Assembly: GCF_018446385.1 (NCBI RefSeq)
Contig: NC_055996.1
Span: 13,999,317-14,063,316 of the forward strand
DNA length: 64,000 nucleotides
Direction: 5' to 3'
Origin: Zingiber officinale
Taxonomy: Eukaryota > Streptophyta > Magnoliopsida > Zingiberales > Zingiberaceae
The first letter of the stretch is position 1. Each line of letters opens with the position of its first letter. Positions 1 to 11,159 of the stretch are shown piece by piece. The notes beneath the pieces were generated by a model. It worked only from the letters and a program-made list of their open reading frames with translations. It did no database searches and had not been told where the DNA came from. Made by a program: the position numbers and the translations under genes.

Positions 1-457
1 CCTTGACCTACTTGGACTTCCACCAGATGTTTGGTCAATCCCTTTGACCTATCTGTATTTCCTCGTGCCAAGTATCCAGTCAATCCTTTGACCTACTTGG
101 ACTTCCCAACACCAGATGTCCGACCATCCTTGATCCATCTGGATTTTCCCTTGCCTGGCTTCACTCACCAGGACTTTCACCTAGCTTCACTCACCAGGAC
201 TTTCACCTAGCTTCACTCACTAGGGTTTTCAATCTGCCTAGCTTCACTCACTAGGACTTTACTTCTGCCTGGCTTCACTCACCAGGACTTCCATTCTACC
301 TAACATCCCAGTTAGGACTTCCCAGTCAAGTATCCGGTCAATCTTGACCTACTTGACTCTTCTTCAAACAATTTCTTATTGTCAAACATCTAAACTCAAA
401 CCAAGACTCAGCTTGGTCAACCAGGTCAACCTTGACCTGAGGGATGTTGCACCAACA
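1..457 (-). repeat. 3' LTR (truncated by window start) of gag-only Copia-type element
   Basis: This is the outer part of an LTR read on the minus strand, where it begins TGTTGGTGCAACATCCC at 457. It is nearly identical to 7457-7887, the matching part of the LTR at the other end of the element. Just outside it, at 458-475, the minus strand reads a purine run with AAAAAGGGGGAGAT, the polypurine tract expected next to a 3' LTR. It contains degenerate 26-27 bp minisatellite units built on CTTCACTCACCAGGACTTTC, and blocks rich in GGTCAA/TTGACC. The rest of this LTR lies before the window. Confidence 0.85.
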
Positions 458-699
458 ATCTCCCCCTTTTTGATGTTTGACAATACCACAATAACACTTA
501 CAATACCACATGTAAGTTAGGCTAATCCTATAGCCTCAATCTTCATGTCACTAGGTAATGAACACATAAATTAAGCTCTTCATTCTCCTCCTAAGAGGGC
601 ACACTCCCTCTAGGTAATGAAAGCCTAACTTACACCCAATCACAGGTCCTTTCATTCTCCTCCTATTGGCACACATCAACCCATCTTTGGGCACACATC

Positions 700-2548
700 T
701 GTTAGGATCCTTCGTACTCGGCTAGAGAGGGGGGTGTGAATAGCCGCCCCAAATCGATCGCGTTTCTTCCTACGATTAGGTTAGTCGCAGCGGAAATACA
801 AGAAAGAAACTAAGGAGAAGAAAGCAAACCTCAAACGCAAGGATGTAACGAGGTTCGGAGATGAACTCCTACTCCTCGGCGTGTCCGTGAGGTGGACGAG
901 CCCTATCAATCCGTCGGTGGATGAGTCCCCGGAGAACCGGCTAATAATATACTCCTTGTGGGTGGAGAAACCTCACCACAAAGTCTCTTGCAACAGCAAG
1001 ATAAGTGTACAAGAAATACAGCAAGAAGCAAGAGCAATATGAATGTAAAAACAAACGCTAGCTTGCCTTCGACTGGTTTCCGTTGACGAAGCAGCAACTT
1101 CACGGAAGAACGAGCAGCAGCAGCTGACCCAGTCGTAGAATGAAACTCACGCGAAGCTTCAGAGGAGCTCAACAAAGCTCAAGCACTGCAGCACTTAGAA
1201 CAGGAAGAAGGAAGCAAGAAGAAGAAGCCCTGTAGAAGCCCTCAGCCCCTTTATACCTGCGAAGAAGAAACAGCGAAGAAACTAGCCGTTGCATCGCAAC
1301 GGCTAGAACACTGATCGGTCTGCAGACCGATCAGCCTAGGCTCGTGAAGCTTCTGTTTGTCACCTGATCGGTCCTCAGACCGATCAGGTGTCGCGATCGA
1401 AGCCCTGATCGGTCTGTGGACCGATCAGGGAACCACCTGATCGGTCCATAGACCGATCAGGCTTCGGCTCCTCTCGCCACTGATCTCTTCCTGATCGGTC
1501 TGCCGACCGATCAGGCCATGGGTGGATCGGTCAGCAGACCGATCGGTCTCCAGACCGATCAGATTGCAATCAGTGAGCCACTGATCTAATTCTGATCGGT
1601 CACCAGACCGATCAGGGCAAACGCAGTATCACTGGATCGGTCACCAGACCGATCCAACTCCTCGGTTTAGAGTGCCCTCTCTAACCTAGTTCGGAGAACG
1701 AGCTACCGAGCCCTCTCCGACTCCATATGCCAAGCTTCACTCACTTGGACTTCTCAACACCAGATGTTCGATCACCCTTGATCCATCTGGGTTTTCCCTT
1801 GCCCGACTTCACTCACCAGGACTTTCACCTAGCTTCACTCACTAGGGTTTTCACCTGGCTTCACTCACCAGGATTTCCACAACTGCCTGGCTTCACTCAC
1901 CAGGACTTTCACCTTTCACCTAGCTTCACTCACTAGGATTTTCACCTGGCTTCACTCACCAGGATTTCCACACTGCCTAACATCCCAGTTAGGACTTTCT
2001 CATTCACCTAGCTTCACTCACTAGGATTTTCACCTGGCTTCACTCACCAGGATTTCCCCGAATGCCTGGCTTCACTCACCAGGACTTTTCACCTTCACCT
2101 AGCTTCACTCACTAGGATTTTTCCCCGTGCCAAACTCCCTGTTTGGACTTTCCCCGTGCCAAGCTCCCTGCTTGGACTTTTCCGTGCCAAGTCTCCATAC
2201 TTGGACTTTTCCGTGCCAAGTCTCCATACTTGGACTTTTCCAGTGCCAAGCTCCCTGCTTGGACTTTTCCGTGCCAAGTCTCCATACTTGGACTTTTCCC
2301 GAATCAGGTCAACCAGGTCAACCTTGACCTACGGTTGCACCAATAATCTCCCAAACATTTATTCTTGTCCCACATCAAGAATAGAACTCTCTTACGAGTG
2401 TCAAACATCAACATGCAACACAACTAGGTCAACCTTGACCTAAGGTTGCACCGACAATCTTCCCAAGTCAAACATCAAAATACAACTCGAGTCACGTCAA
2501 CTCGAGTCGGGTCAACCAGGTCAACCTTGACCTAAGGTTGCACCAACA
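700..2548 (-). repeat. Solo LTR (1849 bp) with TSD ACATC, nested in the Copia-type element
   Basis: The plus strand begins TGTTAGGATCC at 700 and ends CACCAACA at 2548, giving TG...CA ends. The 5 bases before it (695-699) and after it (2549-2553) are both ACATC, a perfect target duplication. No internal region or second LTR is present, so this is a solo LTR. Its ends resemble those of the 6510-7887 LTR (shared TGTTAGGA and GTTGCACCAACA), so it is a longer relative. Inside are an array of near-palindromes GATCGGTC(N4)GACCGATC (about 1314-1660), a block of CTTCACTCACCAGGA units (about 1727-2120) and units of about 29 bp based on CCAAGTCTCCATACTTGGAC (about 2130-2300). Confidence 0.92.
1310..1665. 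repeat. Array of near-palindromes GATCGGTC-N4-GACCGATC
   Basis: About eight short inverted repeats lie within 350 bp. Each has arms GATCGGTC/GACCGATC around a variable 4-base centre (TGCA, CTCA, TGTG, CATA, TGCC, AGCA, CACC and others). Spacers are irregular and unrelated. The arms are conserved while centre and spacer vary. The block lies inside the solo LTR. Confidence 0.9.
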
Positions 2549-3159
2549 ACATCAACCCATGCCCCAATTTTGGGTACACATCAACAAATCCATTTGTTGA
2601 CGATTCTCCCCCTGAAGAGTTGCTCAACGTTGTTCACAACATCGCTCGTTGTGATCAACACGATAATGAAGGTCCCATACCCTTCATTTATCCTTAACTT
2701 CTCCCTCAATGTAGACAAATACCCAACCTTGAGCATTTTCTAACCACTTGAGTTCCCACTTGAAATAATGAGGATATCCACTCCCCATTTAAGTTCAAAA
2801 GCTCATACATGAGCATTTTCTTTAAAGAAGGTTAACCACCTTCCAAGGTTCATGAAAAATAAATTTTTCATGTCTTTAAAGAGTCCCTCCCCCTAAAGAC
2901 ATGGTGGTAACTTCTGTCATTGCACCAACAATGACTTGGAATCCCTAAACCTTTAGGAAACCCAAATTTAGAAGTTTTGAGGTTCAAATACTCAAAATTT
3001 GAAACAAACCTCAACCTAAACTTCAATGAAGCCTTCCTTAACCAATCCATCCTTGTTTTCACATGAAAACACCCTTTGTATGTATACAAATGTATTTTAA
3101 GGGTTTGGAATGGTTACCTAGACTCAAAGAGGTTCAAAGAAGCTGAAATCAGGCCAGCC

Positions 3160-3350
3160 AAAATCAGCAACTTGGATCGATTGGAGTTGGGTTCCAATCG
3201 ATTGAACCTTTCTGAATCGATCCACCGATCGATTCAGACTACCTGGATCGATCCAGCGAGCTTCTGCTCGCGGGAGACTTGCCTTCTGAATCGATCCACG
3301 GATCGATTCATGCACTCCAATCGATCCATGGATCGATCGAAGCTCTGATA
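3160..3350. repeat. Cluster of inverted repeats of the AATCGATCC / GGATCGATT type
   Basis: Several imperfect palindromes occur in the AT-rich internal region of the Copia-type element. They use arms such as AATCGATCCA and TGGATCGATT, for example around 3222-3237, 3291-3309 and 3320-3338. The type differs from the GATCGGTC array at 1310-1665 but matches the arrays at 7018-7272 and 49858-50200. Long open frames run through it on both strands because the motif is palindromic and lacks stops; I do not regard these as genes. Confidence 0.8.
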
Positions 3351-4596
3351 GTTGCTGAAATTCCATTTCAGTCAACTTCAGAAACCCCTAGAAAATTCTA
3401 CAAAAATCCACAAATCATAAAATTTCGTGTAGACATTATTCAGGGCATACTTAATCATGGAAAAATAGTTTTCTATGAAAATACATCATATTTTCAAAGA
3501 TTGACACAAGCTTGAAAACTTGCTAAAACTTTAGCATTTTCTTCAAGTTTGTGTCTAACTATTCAATGGTGATTACTATCAAAAGATAGCCTTCACCATG
3601 GTTTTCCAAAAGCATCTTTTAAAAACATTTTCAAAACCAATATCCCATAATGTTCCTTGGGCATAATACACATGACTTGTACATTAGCTTTCCCAATGAT
3701 GGGAAAACACATAACTATGTGTTTTGATGAACCTAAAAACTCAAAAGAATGCACTAAATCAACATCTTGAGCTTTGTTCATCATCCTAACATCTCACTTG
3801 TATCTAATGTGCACTAAATCACATACAAGTCACCTTATAGTCTTTGTGAGATGTAGATTTTGGTTTTGCCCTAATCTAGGGATCATGCATATCTATCTAG
3901 GCATTTTAAAGATATTAGACATCCACCTAGGATGTCACTTGTTAATAAGTGTTGTTAAATGCCATTTGTCCTTAATTACAAGGAATTAAACTAATGCATG
4001 ATAATGTTATGGCATACATCAAAATAAAATAACTTTCAAAAGAAAGATTCCTATAACTACATGATGTATGAATGTCATGATATGGTATTTTTGGATTTTG
4101 CATAATAAAACATGAATTCAAAAATATACATGATGTCATGGCATATGATGGGCAAACAATCATGGCAAGATTTAGCATAAATAAAATATACCTAGATTGT
4201 CCTAAAGTGCTTCAAGAAAATGCCAAAGCCTAAATTGGCATTTCTAATTCCCTTGATTAATGCATGCCAATTGAAAATAAGCATATCCTCAAATGTTGGC
4301 ATATTTCATTTTTCCACAAGAGTAGCACCTTTAAATTAAGGCCCGGATCGCCTTAAATTTCCTAAGAACATACCAAAATCCCAACTTGGTAGTTCTTATG
4401 AATTTCCCAATATGTGCCATTTAAGATTAAAATCAATTCTTCCACCATTAGACACATTTTACTCTTTCAAGGAGTAAATAATAATTCCATTTCATTTTCA
4501 AAGGTTAACAAAACCTTGAAAATACTCCTTGAGTGTCGATTTCCTCAAAGTTGGGTTAACTACCCTTCTAATCGGAGTTGACACTCTCTAACCCAT

Positions 4597-6375
4597 TTAT
4601 GGGGTAGAGAAAATGCTCCTAAGAACCCAACACCTATTGGTGCTCCTTGGATGCTCTAGGTACTCACTAGGGATAACTTCCCTAGATACCTTCCTAGTGA
4701 CCTTGTTGGGCTTCTTAGAAGCCTTGGTCACATTTTCTAGGTCAACTCTAGGGATAGCCTCCCTTGTGACTTTGTTAGTGACTTTCTTAGACTTCTTAGA
4801 AGTCTTAGTCACTTTGGTTGCAAAGATACTTCTAGGGATATCTTCCCTTGTATCTTTGACTTGACCTCTAGACTTAGGGTTTGTTCCATAGCTATATGGA
4901 ACCCTATGATAACTAGGCACAACTTTTTTAGCTTTGGGTTTGTATCCCAAACCTCTATGGCCATTGGATGACTTTTGGACCCCTAAACCTAGGTTATGCT
5001 CTTTTTGCCCTTTTAGGATATTTTCCATCCTTTTTAGAGTCTTTTCCATTTTATCAAGTCTTGATCTCAAGACTTGATTTTCTATCATTAAATCCTTAGG
5101 TTTTGGTCCATGAGCATTTTTGTTCTTGGGCATGTATCTATTTTCCTTAGTGTTCCCGCCCAAGTGTCTATCTACCTTCCTAACCTTAGGTTGGGTAGTT
5201 TTGGCATGTAGGGTCATATGCTTTTCCTTAAAGCCCTCATGCTTTCTATTCTTATGGTAAATTGCATTAAAATGATAAAAATTAGAACTATCATATTTTT
5301 TACCATAATGTAAAGGGGTAGGCTCAATAAATGTTACATTCTTCTTTACCTTGGAGGCTCCCCCTTGACTAATGCCTCCTTGAGCCTTGACCATCTTCTT
5401 CCCCTTGGGGCATTGACTTCGGTAATGCCCCTTTTGATTGCAAGAGAAGCATATAATATGCTCCTTGCTTTTCTTTGTGTTGGGGATGATCTCCTTGGGC
5501 TTCACCTTGCCCTTTTGTGCCACTTAGCCCTTCTTCTTGGCCAATTTAGGGCACTTGCTCTTGTAGTGCCCATGTTCCCTACACTCAAAGCATATAATAT
5601 GATTTTTATTATTAATTGAAATATTTATACCTTTGCTTGTAGGGGTGTCATCTTTTCCTTTGGATCCGGAGGTAGAAGCTTCCTCTTGATCGGACCTTGA
5701 TTCTCCTCCATTTGATTTTTCTTGACTTGTGGAGGTAGAATCTTCTTCCTCCTCTTCGTCTTTTGACCCGGATGTAGAAGCTTCTCCTTCTTCTTGATAC
5801 GGCGTCACCAAGGATTGCTCCCCCTCAATCCTAGAAGTGGAGGCTTCATCATCTTGAATATGAAACAAGGAGTATGCTCCCTCCTTGTTCCCTTCGTTGC
5901 ATTCCCTTGAGGATGAAGCTTCTTGGATTTCCTCTTCTTCGGAGGTTGAGCATCTCTCAACCTCGGAGTCCTCCTCTTGGTCTTGCTCCAAAGAGTCACC
6001 CTCTCTAGATACTTCTTGCTCTTGTACAGTGGAGGAGATCTCTTCATGAAGCTTGGCCAATTTGCTCCATAATTCCTTTGCATCTTCAAATTCTCCAATT
6101 TTGCAAAGGATGGTGCTTGACAATAAATTGACCAAAAGCTTGGTCACTTTGTCAATTGCCTTGCACCTTTGAATTTGCTCCGAGCTCCATTTGCTTTTCT
6201 TGAGAAGCTTGCCCTTGGAGTTTGTTGGAGCTTCAAATCCTTCCATTAGAGCAAACCATTGCTCTATCTCCATCATAAGAAAGTTTTCGATTCTTGATTT
6301 CCAAGAATCGAAGCTCGTGGAAGTGTACGGTGGAGCCACCCTTGTATCAAATCCAAGTCCATCTTGGAATTGCAT
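4597..6375 (-). pseudogene. Copia-type gag with two CCHC zinc knuckles, one in-frame stop
   Basis: The reading frame starts at 6375 (MQFQDGLGFDTRVAPPYTS), about 120 bp after the tRNA-Met primer-binding site, and runs to 4597. It is interrupted once by TAA at 5524-5526, with the same frame continuing directly afterwards. The N-terminal 100 residues resemble the UBN2-type gag of plant Copia elements (FDSWKSRIENFLMM, later ELWSKLAKLHE). A Ser/Glu-rich acidic region follows, then two retroviral-type zinc knuckles C-x2-C-x4-H-x4-C: CFECREHGHYKSKC before the stop and CFSCNQKGHYRSQC after it. A basic, Lys-rich stretch with a coiled-coil-like segment (MIENQVLRSRLDKMEKTLKR) ends the product. About 590 codons in total. 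The nonsense codon could be a dead copy or a readthrough arrangement. Confidence 0.85.
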
Positions 6376-6495
6376 CTTGAAGTTGAGCTTCTTGAAATCT
6401 TTGACTTTTGATGAATTTGCTTCAACTTCTTCACCCTCTAGCTTTTCTTGTTATGCTTGACCCTTCCGGCGATGATTCCGGTGAAGAGCGGTCTC

Positions 6496-6507
6496 GCTCT
6501 GATACCA
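6496..6507 (-). other. Primer-binding site (initiator tRNA-Met type) of the Copia-type element
   Basis: The minus strand reads TGGTATCAGAGC two bases beyond the end of the LTR at 6510. This is the classic Copia primer-binding site complementary to the 3' end of initiator tRNA-Met. It fixes the element orientation (minus) and the inner LTR boundary. Confidence 0.92.
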
Positions 6508-6509
6508 CT

Positions 6510-7887
6510 TGTTAGGACCGAAAGTAGCTAGAGGGGGGGTGAATAGCTCGTCGCGTTTGCTCGTTGCTCGGCGTTGCTTGTTTCTTCAAAGATGTGTAGC
6601 GGAAAATACAAAGAAACAATCACACAACGCTAACACGGTTGGTTTACTTGGTATCCACCTCACAAGAGGTGACTAATCCAAGGATCCACACCAACACACA
6701 CACCCTTCACTAAATAAAACTCTCCTTTATGGTAACTACCAAGGGCGGAGAAGCCCTACAAGACTCAACACAAGAAGAGAGGGAAAGGATACAAGAAATA
6801 CAAGCTTACAAGCTTACAATGAGTACAAACCCTAACCCTAGCTTCTCTTCTTGGCTTTGATCCGCCTCTTGACTTGGAAACCTTCCAAGATCCTTCAAGA
6901 ACTGGCGATCTGAGCTTTGTGAGTGCTGTGGAGAAGCTGGCGAGAGATCTGAGATGAATCTGCGAAGAGATGCCGAAGGAATCGTGCGCCTGCGGCCTTT
7001 ATCGACGCCAACGGTCGGATCCCGATCGATTCGAATGTTCCCAATCGATCGGGGAGGCTTTCGATCGATCCACGGATCGATCCAGAGCGCCTCTGTGCTC
7101 TGGAAAAACGCCTGGATCGATCCACGGATCGATCCAGCGCTTATCGCGCGAAGCAGCAGCGTCCCAATCGATTCACTGATCGATTGGGACATCTGGATCG
7201 ATCCACTGATCGATCCAGAGGCTTTCTGTTCGCTGGGAAAGGCCTGGATCGATCCACTGATCGATCCAGTACTTGGTTTTTGCCCAAAACCAAGTCCCAA
7301 GCCTCTCAAACCAACATCCGGTCAACCTTGACCTGTTGGTACATCATGCCTAGCATCTGGTCACTCCTTTGACCCGCTAGGACTTCCCACCAAGTGTCTG
7401 GTCAATCCCTTTGACCCACTTGGACTTTTCTATTCATGCCAAGTATCTGGTCACTCCCTTGACCTACTTGGACTTCTACCAGATGTTTGGTCAATCCCTT
7501 TGACCTATCTGTATTTCCTCGTGCCAAGTATCCAGTCAATCCTTTGACCTACTTGGACTTCCCAACATCAGATGTCCGATCATCCTTGATCCATCTGGAT
7601 TTTCCCTTGCCTGGCTTCACTCACCAGGACTTTCACCTAGCTTCACTCACCAGGACTTTCAATCTGCCTAGCTTCACTCACTAGGACTTTCCTTCTGCCT
7701 GACTTCACTCACCAGGACTTTCATTCTACCTAACATCCCAGTTAGGACTTCCCAGTCAAGTATCCGGTCAACCTTGACCTACTTGACTCTTCTTCAAACA
7801 ATTTCTTATTGTCAAACATCTAAACTCAAACCAAGACTCAGCTTGGTCAACCAGGTCAACCTTGACCTGAGGGATGTTGCACCAACA
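6510..7887 (-). repeat. 5' LTR (1378 bp) of the gag-only Copia-type element
   Basis: On the plus strand it begins TGTTAGGACC at 6510, next to the primer-binding site, and ends GCACCAACA at 7887. It matches 1-457 closely over its last 431 bases, lacking only one 26-bp minisatellite unit (CTTCACTCACCAGGACTTTC...) that the other LTR has. It also contains an array of ATCGAT-type inverted repeats (7018-7272) and TTGACC/GGTCAA-rich blocks. After 7887 the sequence changes abruptly to a FAR1-like pseudogene, which marks the outer end of the element. Confidence 0.9.
7018..7272. repeat. Array of inverted repeats GGATCGATCCA-N-GGATCGATCC inside the LTR
   Basis: Six or so palindromic units with arms TGGATCGATCCA / AATCGATTG and short variable centres lie in the LTR. 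Long stop-free frames on both strands (IDPWIDP, SIRGSIQ repeats) are a by-product of the palindromes. The same kind of array occurs at 49858-50200. Confidence 0.88.
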
Positions 7888-8770
7888 GATATGACTACAA
7901 CCCAAAGAAGTGAGAGCATGAATAGTATTGTGAAAAGGTATGTCACATATCAACACAAGTTTTTAGACTTTTTTCAATCACTTCCAAAGATTGCTTGATG
8001 ATCGTCGATATGAGTTAAAAGCATATTTTAGATCAAATACAAGTGTTCCATGTTTAGTGTATCCAATTAAAAATTTAAAGCATGCAAGTTGTATTTATAC
8101 TCCTGAGGTATACAAGTGTTTTGAATAAGAGTGGTACAAATCTCACGATTCTAGTATGAAATTTGTGAGAATGTTGAATCACATACAAAATATAAAATTA
8201 CTTTTCCCAAAAAAAGTTACCATCATATAGTTACACTTGATTCATCGGGTCAAAAAATTGAGTGTAACTGTAGAAAATATGATTTTGTTGGGATTTTGTG
8301 TTCTCTTATTTTGAAAATATTTACGATGAAAAATATCATGAAGATCCCAAGTGAGTAAATATTGAAAATGTGGGCACGAAAAGCAAAGGGTGGATACTTT
8401 GGAGTTATTGATTCAATTGCAAACAAAGGTAGTTTGGATCCAAAAACTTGCAACAATATGCGATATAAAGAATTGAGTGGGTTGTATGTTCAATTGGTTA
8501 CCAAGGCAGCGGAGAGGAAAGACACTTACAAGATTGTTAAAGATGGTTTGTTGAGTATATTTAAGATTGTGGATGAGAGGTTATAAGTTAATGAACCAAC
8601 TGTCCAACACTCAATTGAAAGAGAGTTCGAAATTGACGAAGGAAACTCTCTTGGAGTCAAAGGAATTAAAACAAAGAAGAAAACAATTTCAGATAAGAGC
8701 TTAAAAGGTGCATTAGATAAGATTTCAAAGAAAAGAAAAGCAGCGAGGACAACCAACCAAACTTCAACAA
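7888..8770 (+). pseudogene. FAR1-related / MULE-type transposase fragment (decayed)
   Basis: Translation gives family-typical pieces in order, but in broken frames. First comes TTTQRSESMNSIVKRYV (about 7894-7945), the hallmark of the MULE transposase core of FAR1-related sequence proteins. Next is a region around CNCRKYDFVGILC (about 8265-8310), which corresponds to the SWIM zinc finger C-x-C...C-x-H; here the final H is replaced (CSLILK). Then comes a PSEYILKMWARKAKGG segment (about 8350-8395), which usually follows SWIM. Premature stops occur, for example near 8126 and 8355. The N-terminal FAR1 DNA-binding part is absent because the retroelement starts at 7887. Either a domesticated FRS gene or a MULE transposon was interrupted here and then decayed. 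Confidence 0.75.
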
Positions 8771-9647
8771 TTAAGGTTTTGTCCCCATTCTTACTAAAGT
8801 ATTGTTTATTTTTTGTTGTTACATTTGAGAAAGCATATAGAATTAAATCATTCTATTTTTTTATAACATGCTATAGAAGAACATTATGAAAATATATCCA
8901 TCATGCCCAATGTAGAATGTCAACAGATGATCCATCAGGTTAAGTACTATTTTAGTATGTTAAACTAAGATAATTATGTTATCATTATCTAAAATTATAA
9001 TTTATTGTTTTAGCCTACAAATCATAGCTATATTGAAGGTTTGAGTATGACCGAAATTCAATTCCCATCACTTTTGTCAATACAACTGTCTCAAGTTCAC
9101 TCCAAATAATCGAGAAGGATGATGAGAAATTACGCTTCTGATGAACAATTTATTCAACTCTTATAATATATGTGATGTGTAAACCGAAATTATACGAAGA
9201 GAAATTTCTATTAACTCTGCTCAGTAAACATAGAAATTCAAGGATTTCCATTTTAGCTCTTGATTTAATAAATAATTCATTTTTTGTACAAAGATTCTTC
9301 CATTGGTTGTAACTGGTACCATTTGTGTCACACCTTGATGATGCAGGTAACTTTACCACAAGCTTCTATTTGTGTTTTGGCTTTTCAAATTGCAAACTTT
9401 GGTGAGAGTCTAATTGGTGCTACGCTCCAAGACAAAGACAATTTTTAATGGGTAAGGTGTTACTAAAATTGTATGCTCCGTATGTTTTTATGTAGTCAGA
9501 TATCCCTTGCCTATTGACATAACAAAAATTAATTAACTTTTACTCTCCTGTTAATAGTTTAATGTATCAGGAAGGACACAATTTTGGGACAGACGCAATA
9601 TCTACTATTAAGAGTTTACTCTCCTGTTTGGCTTATTTTGTTGCACA
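8771..9647. other. No recognisable gene; AT-rich
   Basis: AT-rich sequence with no open frame of note and no recognisable repeat ends. It may be the decayed tail of the FAR1-like locus. Confidence 0.5.
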
Positions 9648-9760
9648 GAGTTTGCCTACACCCTTAAGGTGGACGGGAAGCGTGATGTTTACAGCTTTAG
9701 AGTTGTTCTTTAGGAAATGATTACTGGAAGAAAACTTGTTGTGCGGTTCAAAGTTGGAGT
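9648..9760 (+). pseudogene. Receptor-like kinase fragment (kinase subdomain IX)
   Basis: A 100-bp stretch translates to EFAYTLKVDGKRDVYSF, then after a stop EMITGRKL. This resembles the segment around kinase subdomain IX in plant LRR receptor kinases (normally DVYSFGVVxLE). The Gly after DVYSF is Arg and a TAG interrupts the frame. The piece follows an intron-like TTGCACAG. Nothing else of a kinase is seen nearby, so this is a scrap, called only from a short match. Confidence 0.45.
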
Positions 9761-11159
9761 GGACATTGTGCAATGGGTTAAGAAGATGCGTAGAGTATTT
9801 TATTTGTTTGTAACTATGGATGATGTGGCTAATTTGTTGGATCTTACAATCTTATGATACATTGACACAAATTGTTGGATCTTGCTAAATTCAGTTCGGA
9901 TGTTTGATTGATAGAGCAAGACCAAGGAAGGTTGTTATGCGCTCATTTAAATAGGATGATTCATCAGCACAAGCTTAGCAACTACAAAACTGAAATATCT
10001 CTACTGTCTTATGATAGATTTTAAAAGTCACACAATAGACCACATTGCACACTACAATTTCCATCACATGGGCCCATTACAATGTCACGCTAACCACGTT
10101 GCATGCATTCTACAGACATGCACTCCATTTATCACACACTCACTGAAACCTACAGACATGCAATCCATTTATCACACGCTCACAAGTCCACATTCAGACT
10201 TGCTTTCTCACACTCATAAGTTCGAGACCTGCATTCACACTTACATCCATTACATAGCATCTCACAGACATAGCAATCTTAGTGGTGTTTACAAACCAAT
10301 CACAAACGACGGGCAGCATTTCCAGCAATTACACATGCTGCCATCAATTACAAAAACATGGTCAGGGATTTAGAATTATGGGGAGAAATCAGTGAACACA
10401 TGCTATACAAGTCATGACATTTTGTTACATGAAACATTGCATAAAATTCATAATCTAGAAACATGATTAACTTTTCGTAACTTAAAAGTTTTGTAAGTTT
10501 GTATATGATGCACCAATGAGACATAAATACATCTATCTAAAATTGAATATAAAATTTAGCGACAAAGTATATATGAGATAAAAATACTAATGATACAAGA
10601 CTAATATCCATCCATAAAAAAAAATAATCAAATGTCAACATCATCCATAATTATATTTCTTTATGACATTACAACACTAGCACTACTTAACCAAATCAAC
10701 TAACAAACAAAACAAATATACAGCCAAAAGAATTAAGTTCACTATTACTAATATCGAGATCATAGACGGTACATTCCAATTTTCCATATTGTGTCCAGAA
10801 TAAACAATGTCTTCACTTTGTACTCTTGACTCCACTCTTGGCAACATTTTAAAACGTATATCACTGGTGTCTTTATTTAGTCCAGTATCATACATCACTC
10901 ACTTTAACCATCCATGCTACTTACATCCATAATATAGTCTTCTTAGGTTCTTGATCGATCTAGAGACTAGCATCAATGCTCTCAGTCCGCAGTCCCTGCA
11001 TTGTACAGTTTCAAATTTGGTATGGTCGATATTGCTATTACTTGATGATGCCATTCAATAGCAACTTAAAAAGTAAAATTCTACAAAATTAAACTAAACA
11101 ATAGTAGTTTGCTTAAGTAATGAAAAATCACACAATTTTATGAATAATTTGACAAACTT
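9761..11159. other. Non-coding AT-rich stretch
   Basis: No supported gene. A short direct repeat (GACATGCA-TCCATTTATCACAC, about 10110-10190) and scattered ACATGCA-like words occur. Open frames are short and without family resemblance. Confidence 0.5.

Larger units (their letters stand above)
458..6509 (-). mobile_element. Internal region of a gag-only, probably non-autonomous Copia-type retrotransposon
   Basis: The region lies between two near-identical LTRs (1-457 partial and 6510-7887). On the minus strand it starts with a primer-binding site containing TGGTATCAGAGC at 6496-6507, complementary to initiator tRNA-Met and typical of Copia elements. Then comes a gag gene (6375-4597). About 2 kb of AT-rich sequence (2549-4590) follows with no reverse transcriptase, integrase or protease that I can recognise, and the region ends at the polypurine tract next to 457. 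A solo LTR of a related family (700-2548) has inserted into the distal part. Without pol it would need help from an autonomous relative; SIRE-like affinity is a guess. Confidence 0.8.

Noticed and set aside
2095-2443. Overlapping frames with repeated CQVSILGLF / WTFPCQ words on both strands
   Set aside because: They run through the 29-bp minisatellite of a solo LTR; length divisible repeats without stops create them.
6806-7372. Frames rich in IDPLIDP or SISGSIQ, up to 167 codons
   Set aside because: Created by the ATCGAT palindromes in the LTR, open in several frames at once; no start context or family.
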